Shown here: positions 1 through 7,671 of the stretch, in pieces
Layout: each line of letters begins with the position of its first letter
Numbering within the stretch: the stretch's first letter is position 1
From: Muricoccus pecuniae
Lineage (GTDB): Bacteria; Pseudomonadota; Alphaproteobacteria; Acetobacterales; Acetobacteraceae
Direction of reading: 5' to 3'
DNA length: 64,000 bases
Assembly: GCF_014199205.1 (NCBI RefSeq)
Contig: NZ_JACIJD010000020.1
Span: 1-64,000, forward strand
Notes under the pieces: model-generated
Told to the model about the DNA's origin: nothing
The model's input: only the letters and a program-made list of their open reading frames with translations
Databases searched by the model: none
Translations under genes and position numbers: made by a program

Positions 1-203
1 CTGTCGCGCGGCACCACCCAGCAGACCCGGTCCACCATCCCCGCCCCGATCAGCCGGCTCGCCGCCAGCACGGGAAGCAGCGACTTGCCCCCGCCGGGCG
101 TGACGGCGGCGAGGATGTCGCGCGCCTCCGTCTCGCCCGTGGCGATCGCCTCCACCACCCCCGCAAGGCGCTGCTGGTGCGAGCGGAGACGACGATGGGT
201 CAC
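1..203 (-). CDS. DEAD/DEAH-type helicase, N-terminal fragment
   Basis: Only the first 67 codons lie in the window; the gene continues past the left edge. The start is the GTG at 203-201: an in-frame TGA lies ten codons upstream and no other start codon falls between. The visible protein opens with a basic segment and a glutamine pair (residues 9-10), as in Q-motif helicases, followed by VTPGGGKSLLPVL, a Walker A (motif I) loop. That pattern fits superfamily II helicases related to type III restriction R subunits and UvrB-like DEAD/DEAH proteins that use ATP to remodel DNA or RNA. The substrate cannot be told from this fragment. Confidence 0.7.
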   Translation of the reverse strand, partial: MTHRRLRSHQQRLAGVVEAIATGETEARDILAAVTPGGGKSLLPVLAASRLIGAGMVDRVCWVVPRD

Positions 204-271
204 AGTGAGTCCGGGTGTGAGGACATGACCTCAACACCTTGATTCGTCGCGATTCCCCTGTCCAGAGAAAA

Positions 272-285
272 TTGTGAGCGCTAAC
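272..285. promoter_or_regulatory. LacI/GalR-family operator-like palindrome
   Basis: TTGTGAGCGCTAAC has the central CG and one perfect half (TTGTGAGCG) typical of LacI-family operators; the other half is imperfect. It sits about 70 bases upstream of the helicase start, so it could control that gene. No LacI-family regulator is present in the window, so this rests on the sequence pattern alone. Confidence 0.25.
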
Positions 286-294
286 CCGCCTTTC

Positions 295-1038
295 TCAGCC
301 CCCGGCATCCCCGCGCAGCAGCGCCGCCAGCGCGGGGGAGAGGCCGGCCGACTCCCGCCCGCGCACCGGCGCCATCGGCCCGCTCCGCGCGCGGGCGGGG
401 CGCAGGGCGACCAGCGCCTCGGCCATCCGCACGCCGCAGGCCATGCCGTCCAGCAGCGGCACGGGGGAGCCCTCGCGGAGGGCAGGCTCCATCCCGGCCA
501 GCGCCGCCCCGCCCAGGACCACGCTGTCCGCCCCGCCCGCCACGAGGGACGCCACGCCCTCGGCCACCGCGCGCCGCGCGCCCTCGGGGTCCGACAGGGC
601 GCGCTGCGGGGTGAAATCCACGCCGACGAGGCCGGAGAGGCGGGAGGACAGGCCGTACTTCCCGACGAGCTGGCGGTAGCTCTCCGTGCCCCCGAAGGTG
701 ACGAGGCCGAAGCGGGGGCCGAGCATGAGCGCGGCGAGACAGGCGGCCTCCGTCATCCCCACCACCGGGCAGGGCATGAGCTGGCGGGCCGCGTCCAGCG
801 CCGTGTCGAGCGAGACGGCCAGCACCACCGCGTCCACCCTTCCCGCATGCTCCGCGAGGAGGTCGAGGATGCCGTGGGCCGCGATGGCGTTCTCCAGCCC
901 GGAGGAGATCACCGCCGGGCCGAAGCGCGGCGTGCCCGGCACGATCTCCACCCCCGGCGAGGCGGCGGCGCGGGCCGCCCCGGCGCAGAGCGCGGTGATG
1001 GCTTCGGTGGTGTTGGCGTTGGCGACGAGGATTCGCAT
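295..1038 (-). CDS. Asp/Glu/hydantoin racemase-family protein
   Basis: 247 residues, the usual length for the hydantoin racemase branch of the Asp/Glu racemase superfamily. The N-terminus (RILVANANTTEAIT) and the block PVVGMTEAACLAALML match that branch, whose classical members epimerise 5-substituted hydantoins with two cysteines acting as acid and base. Here the usual first Cys position is Val75 (LAVSLDTA) and the second is Gly177 (VLGGAALAG), so classical two-cysteine chemistry is not supported; a cysteine in GMACGVRMAEAL is still present. It lies five bases downstream of the TauD-like gene and is probably co-transcribed with it. Family assignment is firm, activity is not. Confidence 0.75.
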   Translation of the reverse strand: MRILVANANTTEAITALCAGAARAAASPGVEIVPGTPRFGPAVISSGLENAIAAHGILDLLAEHAGRVDAVVLAVSLDTALDAARQLMPCPVVGMTEAACLAALMLGPRFGLVTFGGTESYRQLVGKYGLSSRLSGLVGVDFTPQRALSDPEGARRAVAEGVASLVAGGADSVVLGGAALAGMEPALREGSPVPLLDGMACGVRMAEALVALRPARARSGPMAPVRGRESAGLSPALAALLRGDAGG

Positions 1039-1043
1039 GGCGG

Positions 1044-1799
1044 TCAGCGGAGCGCGGCGAAGCCCGGATTGTCCAGGCGCGACGGCACCTCCCGGCAGGC
1101 CGTGACCACCGCGCCGGGGATCCGCTCGGCCCAGACGAGGAAGGGGTTGAGGGCGAGGATATCGCCCACGCGCAGGCTCAGTGTCATCGGCTCGCCCATC
1201 GCCGCTTCCAGCGCGGCCGGCAGGAGGTCCGGCGGCAGCGCCTCGTCGTCCCAGCGCCCGCCGAAGATCCCGCCCTCATGGGAGAAGACGGCCAGCGGCG
1301 GCTCGCCCCTGGTCTCGTAGAGGGCGGAGAGCCCGGCCCGGTCGGCGCGCAGCAGGGCGTTGTGGACGGCGGCGGCCGAACGCAGCCGCGCCGTGGCGGG
1401 CTCGGTCATCCGCAGCAGCAGCGCGTCGCAGGCCTCGGCATGATGGCGGCCCGTGCCGGGGGCGGCGGTGCAGGGCTCGCCCAGCCGGCCCGCGAGGATC
1501 CGCAGCGGCGTGTCCGGGTCCCCGGCGGCGTGCAGGCCGCGCAGCAGGGCGAAGCCCCGCCCGTGGTCGAGGCGCGAGCGCAGCTCCTCCACCAGCAGGT
1601 CGAGCCGCGGGGTGGGGTCGCTCGGCACCGCGGCGGCGATGGCGCTGCGCGCGGCCTCCAGCTCGGCCGCGTGCTCGGCGCCGAGCGGGATCATGCACTC
1701 GTTCGGCGGCAGCTCGGCCGCCGACCAGACGAGGGGGCCGACCAGCGGCACCAGGCGGCGCGGCGTGACAGTCATGGGATCGTTCATCACCTCCCGCAT
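1044..1799 (-). CDS. Degenerate TauD/TfdA-like protein
   Basis: 251 residues. FALLRGL (about 83-89), AAAVHNALL (about 142-150) and GDILALN (212-218) are landmarks of the TauD/TfdA fold of Fe(II)/2-oxoglutarate dioxygenases. In active members iron is held by an HxD pair and a distal His. Here the first site reads H-A-E (about 120-122) and the distal His region reads FLVWAER (about 220-226) with no histidine, so it is probably a non-catalytic relative or has altered metal binding. Three in-frame ATGs (1799, 1787, 1775) compete as start; the longest is given. First gene of a two-gene unit with the racemase-like protein. Confidence 0.65.
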   Translation of the reverse strand: MREVMNDPMTVTPRRLVPLVGPLVWSAAELPPNECMIPLGAEHAAELEAARSAIAAAVPSDPTPRLDLLVEELRSRLDHGRGFALLRGLHAAGDPDTPLRILAGRLGEPCTAAPGTGRHHAEACDALLLRMTEPATARLRSAAAVHNALLRADRAGLSALYETRGEPPLAVFSHEGGIFGGRWDDEALPPDLLPAALEAAMGEPMTLSLRVGDILALNPFLVWAERIPGAVVTACREVPSRLDNPGFAALR

Positions 1800-1897
1800 A
1801 GCCCAGCCCGGACCGGGGCGCCAAAACCTGCGACACAGGCTTCACCGCGGGCGGGGGATCGCGCAGGCTGCCCTCCCCCAGCCGAGGACCGCGATTG

Positions 1898-3058
1898 ATG
1901 GACGCACTCCCCGCCAACCCCGCCCTCGACCTGCCCTTCGACGCGGAGGCCATCCTCGCGCGCCTCCGCCCCTGGGTGGAGTGCGAGAGCCCCACCTTCG
2001 ACGCGGCGGCGGTGAACGCGATGATGGACCTCGCCTCCCGCGACCTCGCCCTGATGGGCGCGCGGATCGAGCGCATCCCCGGCCGCATGGGCTTCGGCGA
2101 CAGCGTCCGCGCCCGCTTCCCGCATCCGGAGGGGGAGGCGCCCGGCATCCTCGTCCTCGCCCATCTCGACACCGTGCACCCCGTGGGCACGCTGAACGCC
2201 CTGCCCTTCCGGCGGGAGGGCGGTCGCTGCTACGGGCCGGGGATCTGCGACATGAAGGGCGGCACGCTGCTGGCCCTGGAGGCGATCCGGGAGTTGGCCC
2301 GCGCCGGCATCCCGACCTCGCGCCCCGTCACCGTGCTGCTGACGCCGGACGAGGAGGTGGGCACCCCCTCCACCCGGGACCTGATCGAGGCCGAGGCCGC
2401 GCGCCACGCCGTGGTGCTGGTGCCCGAGCCCGGGCGGCCGGAGGGGGACAGCCCGATGGGCGGGGTGGTCACGGGGCGCTACGCCATCGCGCGCTTCAAC
2501 CTCCGCACCACCGGGCGGCCGAGCCATGCGGGGGCGAAGCTCTCCGACGGCCGCTCGGCCATCCGGGAGATGTGCCGCCAGATCCTGGCGATCGAGGGCA
2601 TGACGACCGAGGCCGCCACCTTCTCCGTCGGCGTCATCCATGGCGGGCAATGGGTGAACTGCGTCGCCACCCATTGCGACGCCGAGGCGCTGAGCATGGC
2701 CCGCCGCCAGCCCGACCTGGACGAGGCGGTGCGCCGGATGCTCGCCCTCCGCTCCTCCGCCCCGGACGTGGCGCTGGAGGTCCGGCGCGGCGTCACCCGC
2801 CCGGTCTGGGAGCCGGACGCGGCGGTGATGGATCTCCTCGGCCAGGCCCGCGCGCTCGGGGCGCGGATGGGCTTCGAGATCGGCCATGAGAGCGCGGGCG
2901 GCGGCTCGGACGGGAACTTCACAGGGGCCATGGGCGTCCCGACCCTGGACGGGCTGGGGGTGCTCGGCGCCGGCTATCATACGCTGGGGGAGTACATCCG
3001 CGAGGACTCCCTCGTGCCCCGCGCCCGGCTGCTGGCCGGGCTGCTCGCGCGGGTCTGA
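1898..3058 (+). CDS. M20 family zinc carboxypeptidase (glutamate carboxypeptidase-like)
   Basis: 386 residues, normal for carboxypeptidase G2-type M20A peptidases, which cleave C-terminal glutamate or similar residues from N-acyl or folate-like substrates with a two-zinc centre. Visible metal and catalytic motifs are AHLDTVHP, CDMKGG, the TPDEEVGT glutamate pair, and the ESAGGGSDGN loop in the C-terminal catalytic half. The RPSHAG loop marks the dimerisation lid domain. No signal peptide is seen, so it is probably cytoplasmic. The ATG at 1898 is preferred to the TTG three bases earlier. It is divergent from the TauD-like gene. Confidence 0.88.
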   Translation: MDALPANPALDLPFDAEAILARLRPWVECESPTFDAAAVNAMMDLASRDLALMGARIERIPGRMGFGDSVRARFPHPEGEAPGILVLAHLDTVHPVGTLNALPFRREGGRCYGPGICDMKGGTLLALEAIRELARAGIPTSRPVTVLLTPDEEVGTPSTRDLIEAEAARHAVVLVPEPGRPEGDSPMGGVVTGRYAIARFNLRTTGRPSHAGAKLSDGRSAIREMCRQILAIEGMTTEAATFSVGVIHGGQWVNCVATHCDAEALSMARRQPDLDEAVRRMLALRSSAPDVALEVRRGVTRPVWEPDAAVMDLLGQARALGARMGFEIGHESAGGGSDGNFTGAMGVPTLDGLGVLGAGYHTLGEYIREDSLVPRARLLAGLLARV

Positions 3059-3068
3059 GCGGCGCGCC

Positions 3069-3611
3069 TCAGCCGAGGAAGGGAAAGTCCCCGGCGGCCT
3101 CCCAGGGGCCGCCGCGATAGTGCCAGAGGAGCAGCCCCTCTCCCCGCGCCTCCCAGGGGGTGAAGCCGGCCGCCATCCCCTCCAGTAGGGCGCGCGCCGC
3201 CTCGGGCGTGACCTTGTTCTGCACCGTCACATGCGGGCGCCACCCCGCCGCGTCCTGCCGGGTGAGCCAGGGCGACCAGTGCTGGGCGAGGAGCCGGCGC
3301 AGGCGCAGCAGCGGCGGCGCCTCGACTTCCAGCGCCACGCCTCGGCCCAGCGAGCGCGGGCCCGTGAAGGTGAGCGGCACCGGGGGCGTGCCCGCGCAGG
3401 CCGTGCGGAGGTTGTCCGCGATCTCCTCGATCGCTTCCCCGGGCAGGGCGTGAAAGAGGGTGAGATGCGCGGGGATGAGGTTGCGCTCCGGCGGGAAATG
3501 GGCGCGGCGCAGCGCGTCCAGCCGGGCGAAGGCCGCCTCGTCGAAGCGGAGGGTGAGGATCAGCGGCGCGGGGCCGCCCGCCCCTCCCCGCGCGGATTCA
3601 TCATGGGACAT
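3069..3611 (-). CDS. 2'-5' RNA ligase / cyclic phosphodiesterase-like protein
   Basis: 180 residues with the two HxT motifs of the 2H phosphoesterase superfamily: HLTLFH in the N-terminal half and HVTVQN in the C-terminal half. These proteins act on 2',3'-cyclic phosphate or 2'-5' linkages in RNA or nucleotides; the physiological substrate of bacterial stand-alone members is mostly unknown. The ATG at 3611 was chosen because the N-terminal beta-strand (LILTLRFD) follows it closely; the longer open frame upstream lacks family similarity. It converges on the M20 gene with ten bases between the stops. Confidence 0.82.
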   Translation of the reverse strand: MSHDESARGGAGGPAPLILTLRFDEAAFARLDALRRAHFPPERNLIPAHLTLFHALPGEAIEEIADNLRTACAGTPPVPLTFTGPRSLGRGVALEVEAPPLLRLRRLLAQHWSPWLTRQDAAGWRPHVTVQNKVTPEAARALLEGMAAGFTPWEARGEGLLLWHYRGGPWEAAGDFPFLG

Positions 3612-3896
3612 GCCCTCCCGAACGGGGTTTGAGGGGATCGGTTCCTGTGGCACCCCGCACCGCCCGGCCAGCACCGCCCCGGCGAGGCCCGGAATCGAGC
3701 AGGGGACCCCGCGACCGGGCCATGGCGACGCTTCTTCAGGCCCAGCTGCTGCTTCTCCTGCTGGCAGGGATGCGGCGGCGCGGCAGCTTCCCCCGCCCGC
3801 GCGACACCCTTCCGCGGGTGCGGCGGCCGTCGTGCTGATGCGCCACTTCGGCTGAGGCCGATACCGCGCCGGCCGGAACTGCTCTATCCCCGGGGG
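3612..3896. other. Intergenic region, no confident gene
   Basis: 285 bases between the divergent 2H phosphoesterase and AlkA genes, so both promoters should lie here. A 38-codon plus-strand frame at 3722-3838 encodes a leucine-rich start and a basic tail, but has no Shine-Dalgarno sequence or recognisable relatives. Nothing else was recognised. Confidence 0.5.
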
Positions 3897-4541
3897 ATGA
3901 GCGCCCGCGCCGCCCGCCAGCACCTCCTCGCCGATCCCGTGCTCGGCCCCGTCGTCGCCCAGGTCGGGCCGATGCGCCTCAAGCCCGTGCGGGACCGCGA
4001 GCCCTACGAGGCGCTGGTCCGCGCCATCGCGCACCAGCAGGTCCATGGCCGCGCGGCGGAGGCGATGCTGAACCGCCTCATCGCCCAGGCGCCGCACCAG
4101 CCCTTCCCCTCCCCCGAGGCCGTGCTCTCCCTGCCCGAGGGCGCGCTGCGGGCCTGCGGCTTCTCCGGGGGCAAGCAGGCCGCCATCCTCGACATCGCGC
4201 ACAAGGCCGCGGCCGGCTGGATCCCCACGCGCCGCGCCGCTGCCCGCATGACGGACGAGGCGCTGATCGAGCGGCTGGTCGCGCTGCGCGGCGTGGGCCG
4301 CTGGACGGTGGAGATGCTGCTGATCTTCACCCTCGGGCGGCCCGACATCCTGCCCGTCGACGATTTCGGCGTGCGCGAGGGCTACCGCCTCGCGGCCGGG
4401 CTGGACGCGCAGCCCAGGCCGAAGGAGCTGGCCGCGATCGGGGAGCGCTGGGCCCCCTGGCGCTCCGCCGCCGCCTGGTATCTCTGGCGCGCGGCGGATC
4501 TGAGCAAGGAGGGCCGCTTCAAGGCGCCGGCGGCGATCTGA
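3897..4541 (+). CDS. alkA: DNA-3-methyladenine glycosylase II (AlkA family)
   Basis: 214 residues, matching the short bacterial AlkA-type glycosylases that excise 3-methyladenine and other alkylated purines in base excision repair. The helix-hairpin-helix is LRGVGRWTVEMLL (about 126-138), followed by the catalytic aspartate in LPVDDFGVREGY. The block EALVRAIAHQQVHGRAAEAM is the usual N-terminal AlkA signature. The N-terminal TBP-like domain of E. coli AlkA is absent, as in many homologues. It stands alone and is divergent from the 2H phosphoesterase; no Ada-box regulator is visible. Confidence 0.9.
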   Translation: MSARAARQHLLADPVLGPVVAQVGPMRLKPVRDREPYEALVRAIAHQQVHGRAAEAMLNRLIAQAPHQPFPSPEAVLSLPEGALRACGFSGGKQAAILDIAHKAAAGWIPTRRAAARMTDEALIERLVALRGVGRWTVEMLLIFTLGRPDILPVDDFGVREGYRLAAGLDAQPRPKELAAIGERWAPWRSAAAWYLWRAADLSKEGRFKAPAAI

Positions 4542-4824
4542 GGCCGCGCCCCCTGCGGGCGCCCGGGCGAACCGGTGGCCTCGCGGGCTCCGCCCCGGCA
4601 TCACGGCAGTGGCGAGAGGGTGTCAGACTCCGGAGCGCATACACGTCCAAGAGGGGCCGCGCGCGAGCTTCCAAGTCGAGCCCGGGCCGATCCCGCCGCC
4701 GGGAGCGTCCGCCCGATCGGGCACTCCCCGGGAGTGGATAAGGCGGTCATCGGCCACCAGCCTCCGCGCGAGCTGATGCGCGCCCGCAGCCTCGACGCGC
4801 TTCGCCGGGCGGCGTGAGGCGGCG
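4542..4824. other. Intergenic region, no confident gene
   Basis: 283 bases between the end of alkA and the end of the converging esterase gene. The only long frame (4575-4817) is arginine- and proline-rich without recognisable domains and is probably a high-GC artefact. No clear terminator hairpin was found. Confidence 0.45.
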
Positions 4825-5580
4825 TCAGCCCGGGAAGAAGCCTTCCATCACGGCCGCGAAGCCCTCGGGCTGGTCGGCATGGACCCAGTGCCCCGCCCCC
4901 TTCACCGTGAGGAAGCGCGCGGCGGGGAAGGCCGACCGGATCACCGGCCGGTCCTCGGCCCGGATATAGTTCGACCGCTCGCCCGAGACGAAGAGGGAGG
5001 TCCCCTCGAAGCGCGCCCCCTCCGGCATCTCCCAGCCCATGATCGCGGGCAGCGAGGCGGCGATCCCCTCCAGCCCGATCCGCCAGCCCGAGCCATCCGG
5101 CCGGCGGTTCGTCAGGATGAAGGCGCGCACCCCCGGATCGGGCTCGGCCGTGGCGAGGCGCGCATCCGCCTCCGCCCGCGCCGTGCCGGGGGGAATGGCG
5201 CGCATGGCCGCCACCAGCCCGTCCCAGCGCGCGGGATAGGCGGTGGGGGCGATGTCCGAGACGAGGAGGCGCCCGACCCGCTCGGGATGGGTGAGGGCCA
5301 GCATCATGGCCACCTTCCCGCCCATGGAGTGCCCCATCACATCCGCCCGCCCGACGCCGCGGGCATCGAGGCTCTCGGCCACATCGGCGGCCATGGAGCG
5401 GTAGTCGATGGCGGGCGCGTGCGGGCTGGCCCCATGGTTCGCCAGGTCGAGCGCGAGGACGTATCGCCCGCCCGCCGCCAGCCGCCGCTGCAGCGCGCCG
5501 AAGTTCCGGGCCTGGCCGAACAGCCCGTGCAGCAGCAGCAGGGGCGGCCCCTCGCCCTGCTCGATCGCCCCGAGTTCCAT
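4825..5580 (-). CDS. Alpha/beta-hydrolase, YbfF-type esterase
   Basis: 251 residues. LLLLHGLFGQARNF near residues 14-27 forms the oxyanion segment; GHSMGG holds the nucleophilic serine; the histidine of the triad lies in KGAGHWVHADQPEGF. This arrangement is typical of the YbfF / epoxide-hydrolase-like esterase branch, which hydrolyses acyl esters or acyl-CoA; the natural substrate is not predictable. It is the last gene of a three-gene minus-strand run behind the EamA exporter (10-base gap) and the quinone reductase. Confidence 0.85.
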   Translation of the reverse strand: MELGAIEQGEGPPLLLLHGLFGQARNFGALQRRLAAGGRYVLALDLANHGASPHAPAIDYRSMAADVAESLDARGVGRADVMGHSMGGKVAMMLALTHPERVGRLLVSDIAPTAYPARWDGLVAAMRAIPPGTARAEADARLATAEPDPGVRAFILTNRRPDGSGWRIGLEGIAASLPAIMGWEMPEGARFEGTSLFVSGERSNYIRAEDRPVIRSAFPAARFLTVKGAGHWVHADQPEGFAAVMEGFFPG

Positions 5581-5590
5581 CGCCCCTCCC

Positions 5591-6451
5591 CTATCCCCTG
5601 ACGGCGAGCGCCACGCTGGCCGCGATCAGCGCGCCGCCCAGCCACACATCCCAACCCAGCGGCTCGCCGAGCCAGATCGCCCCGCCGGCCACGCCGAGGA
5701 CGGGCACGAGCAGGAAGCCCATCGAGGCCACGGTGGAGGGCAGGCGGCGCCCGGCCTCGATCACGCTCCAGGTGCCCACCGGCGCGGCCAGCAGCCCGAT
5801 GAAGAGCGCGTGCGGCAGCGCCCCCGTGCCGATCCCGCCCGTGGGCTCCCGGATGAGGGCCAGGGGCAGGAGCATGAGGCTGGCCACCCCGAAGCAGAAG
5901 GGCAGCAGCTCCAGCATCGGCCGCGCGGGCGGCAGGCGGCGGGTGATGACGATGGCGACGCTCCAGGCCAGCGCCGCCCCGATCAGCATGGCGTTGCCCG
6001 CCAGCACCCCGGGCCGGGAGGCGTCGATCGACCAGGGACCAACGAGCACCGCCGCCCCCGCCAGCCCCAGCGCCGCCGCCCCCCAGCGCCAGCCCGACAC
6101 CCTCTCCCCGAGGAAGAGGACGGAGAGGGGGACGAGCCAGGGCGTGGTCACGTTGGAGAGCACCGCGATCCGCCCCGCCGGCAGCAGGGCGAGGGCGAGA
6201 TGGGTCAGCGCGAAGAAGCCGCCGAGCTGGAGGGTTCCCACCGCCAGCACCGCCGGCAGGTCCCGCCGCCCGGGCAGCCGCAGCCGCCCGAGCGCGAGCA
6301 GCACCGCCGCCGTGACGAGGGCGGCCAGCCCCGCCCGGCTGAGGGCGAACCAGGCCGGCGTCGCGTCGCGCAGCGCGTCCTTGCTCACGGGCCAGGCGCC
6401 GCCGAAGAGAAGGACGGCGATCGCGAGCAGCCGCAGGTCGCGCGGGTTCAA
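5591..6451 (-). CDS. EamA/DMT-superfamily inner-membrane transporter
   Basis: 286 residues with about ten hydrophobic segments and an internal duplication, the pattern of the EamA (DUF6) drug/metabolite transporters that export amino acids or small metabolites. The loop LSNVTTPWLVPLSVLFLGERVSGW in the first half and its counterpart near LGEPLGWDVWLGGALI in the second are typical repeat ends. Translation appears to begin at a TTG (6451); no ATG lies close. It is sandwiched between the quinone reductase (10-base gap) and the esterase. The substrate is unknown. Confidence 0.85.
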   Translation of the reverse strand: MNPRDLRLLAIAVLLFGGAWPVSKDALRDATPAWFALSRAGLAALVTAAVLLALGRLRLPGRRDLPAVLAVGTLQLGGFFALTHLALALLPAGRIAVLSNVTTPWLVPLSVLFLGERVSGWRWGAAALGLAGAAVLVGPWSIDASRPGVLAGNAMLIGAALAWSVAIVITRRLPPARPMLELLPFCFGVASLMLLPLALIREPTGGIGTGALPHALFIGLLAAPVGTWSVIEAGRRLPSTVASMGFLLVPVLGVAGGAIWLGEPLGWDVWLGGALIAASVALAVRG

Positions 6452-6461
6452 CGGCCCGGCT

Positions 6462-7466
6462 TCAGGCGAGCGTCAGCACGATCTTGCCGATATGGGTGCT
6501 GCTCTCCATCAGCCGGTGCGCCTCGGCGGCCTCGGCGAGAGGGAAGGTCGCGTGGATGCGCGGGCCGCAGCGCCCGGCGGAGAGGACGGGCCAGACCTTC
6601 TCCTCCAGCGCGCGGGCGATGGCGCCCTTCTCCTCCGTCGTGCGCGGCCGCATCGTGCTGCCCGTGACGGTGAGGCGCTTCACCATGATCGGGCGGATGT
6701 CGGCCCCCTCCACCTCGTGCCCGCCCATGAGGGCGATGATGACCAGCCGCCCGTCCATGCCGAGCACGCGCAGGTTCCGCCCGAAATAGAGGGCGCCGAG
6801 CATGTCGAGCACGACATCGCCGCCCTTGCCCCCCGTGACGCGCCTCATCTCCTCGACGAAGTCCTGGGTGTTGTAGTCGAAGGCCTCCTCCGCCCCGAAC
6901 TCGACGCAGGCCCGCACCTTCTCCGGGCTGCCGGCCGTGGCGAAGGGGCGCGCGCCGAACTCGCGGGCGAGCTGGAGGGCGGTCGAGCCGATGCCGGAGG
7001 TGCCGCCATGGATGAGCACTGTCTCGCCGCTCGCCAGCCGCCCGTGGCCGAAGAGATTGGCCCAGACGGTGAAGTAGGTCTCGGGCACCGCCGCGGCGCG
7101 GGTGGCGTCGAAGCCCTCGGGCCATGGGAGGCATTGGGGCTCGGGCGCGACGGCGTATTCGGCATAGCCGCCGCCATTCGTCAGGGCGCAGACGCGGTCG
7201 CCCACCCGGAACCGGCTCGCGCCCTCGCCGAGCGCCACGACCTCGCCGGCCACCTCGAGCCCGATCACGGGGCTCGCGCCCTTGGGCGGGGGGTAGTGGC
7301 CCTTGCGCTGCTGCACGTCCGGCCGGTTCACCCCGGCGGCCATCACCCGGATCAGCACCTCTCCCGCGGCCGGGCGGGGCACGGGGCCGGTGGCCGGCAC
7401 CAGCACCTCCGGCCCGCCGCCCTCGCCATGGGCGATGAAGGTCATGGTCTCGGGGATCGGGGGCAT
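6462..7466 (-). CDS. NAD(P)H-quinone oxidoreductase, zinc-free MDR family
   Basis: 334 residues of the quinone oxidoreductase / PIG3 branch of medium-chain dehydrogenases. MTFIAHGEGGGPEVL and VNRPDVQQRKGHYPPP are signature N-terminal blocks; HGGTSGIGSTALQLA is the NADPH-binding Rossmann loop; no catalytic or structural zinc cysteines are visible. These enzymes carry out NADPH-dependent one-electron or enone reductions on quinones. It is the first gene of the three-gene unit with the EamA exporter and esterase, which suggests handling of a reactive carbonyl or quinone compound, though that link is only inferred. Confidence 0.9.
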   Translation of the reverse strand: MPPIPETMTFIAHGEGGGPEVLVPATGPVPRPAAGEVLIRVMAAGVNRPDVQQRKGHYPPPKGASPVIGLEVAGEVVALGEGASRFRVGDRVCALTNGGGYAEYAVAPEPQCLPWPEGFDATRAAAVPETYFTVWANLFGHGRLASGETVLIHGGTSGIGSTALQLAREFGARPFATAGSPEKVRACVEFGAEEAFDYNTQDFVEEMRRVTGGKGGDVVLDMLGALYFGRNLRVLGMDGRLVIIALMGGHEVEGADIRPIMVKRLTVTGSTMRPRTTEEKGAIARALEEKVWPVLSAGRCGPRIHATFPLAEAAEAHRLMESSTHIGKIVLTLA

Positions 7467-7671
7467 GGCGGCTCCTTCTGGACGGGGCGCGGAAGGTCGG
7501 CGCGGGGGCGCGGCCCGTCAAGCGCGCGGGGGCGGCCTGGAGGCCAGGCACCGCCGGCAGGAGAGGGCCGGCACCGATCCGTGACCTCCCCGCGATGCCC
7601 CGGCCTTGCGCCCGGGCGCCTCAGCGGCGACCATCGGGGCTTCCCTGGCAATGCGAGAGAGGAGAAGGGCC

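Noticed and set aside
3722-3838. 38-codon small membrane peptide
   Set aside because: A leucine-rich start and a basic tail are visible, but there is no ribosome site, no relatives recognised, and chance occurrence in high-GC DNA is likely.
4575-4817. 80-codon plus-strand frame
   Set aside because: No domain, no ribosome site, composition typical of shadow frames in non-coding high-GC sequence.
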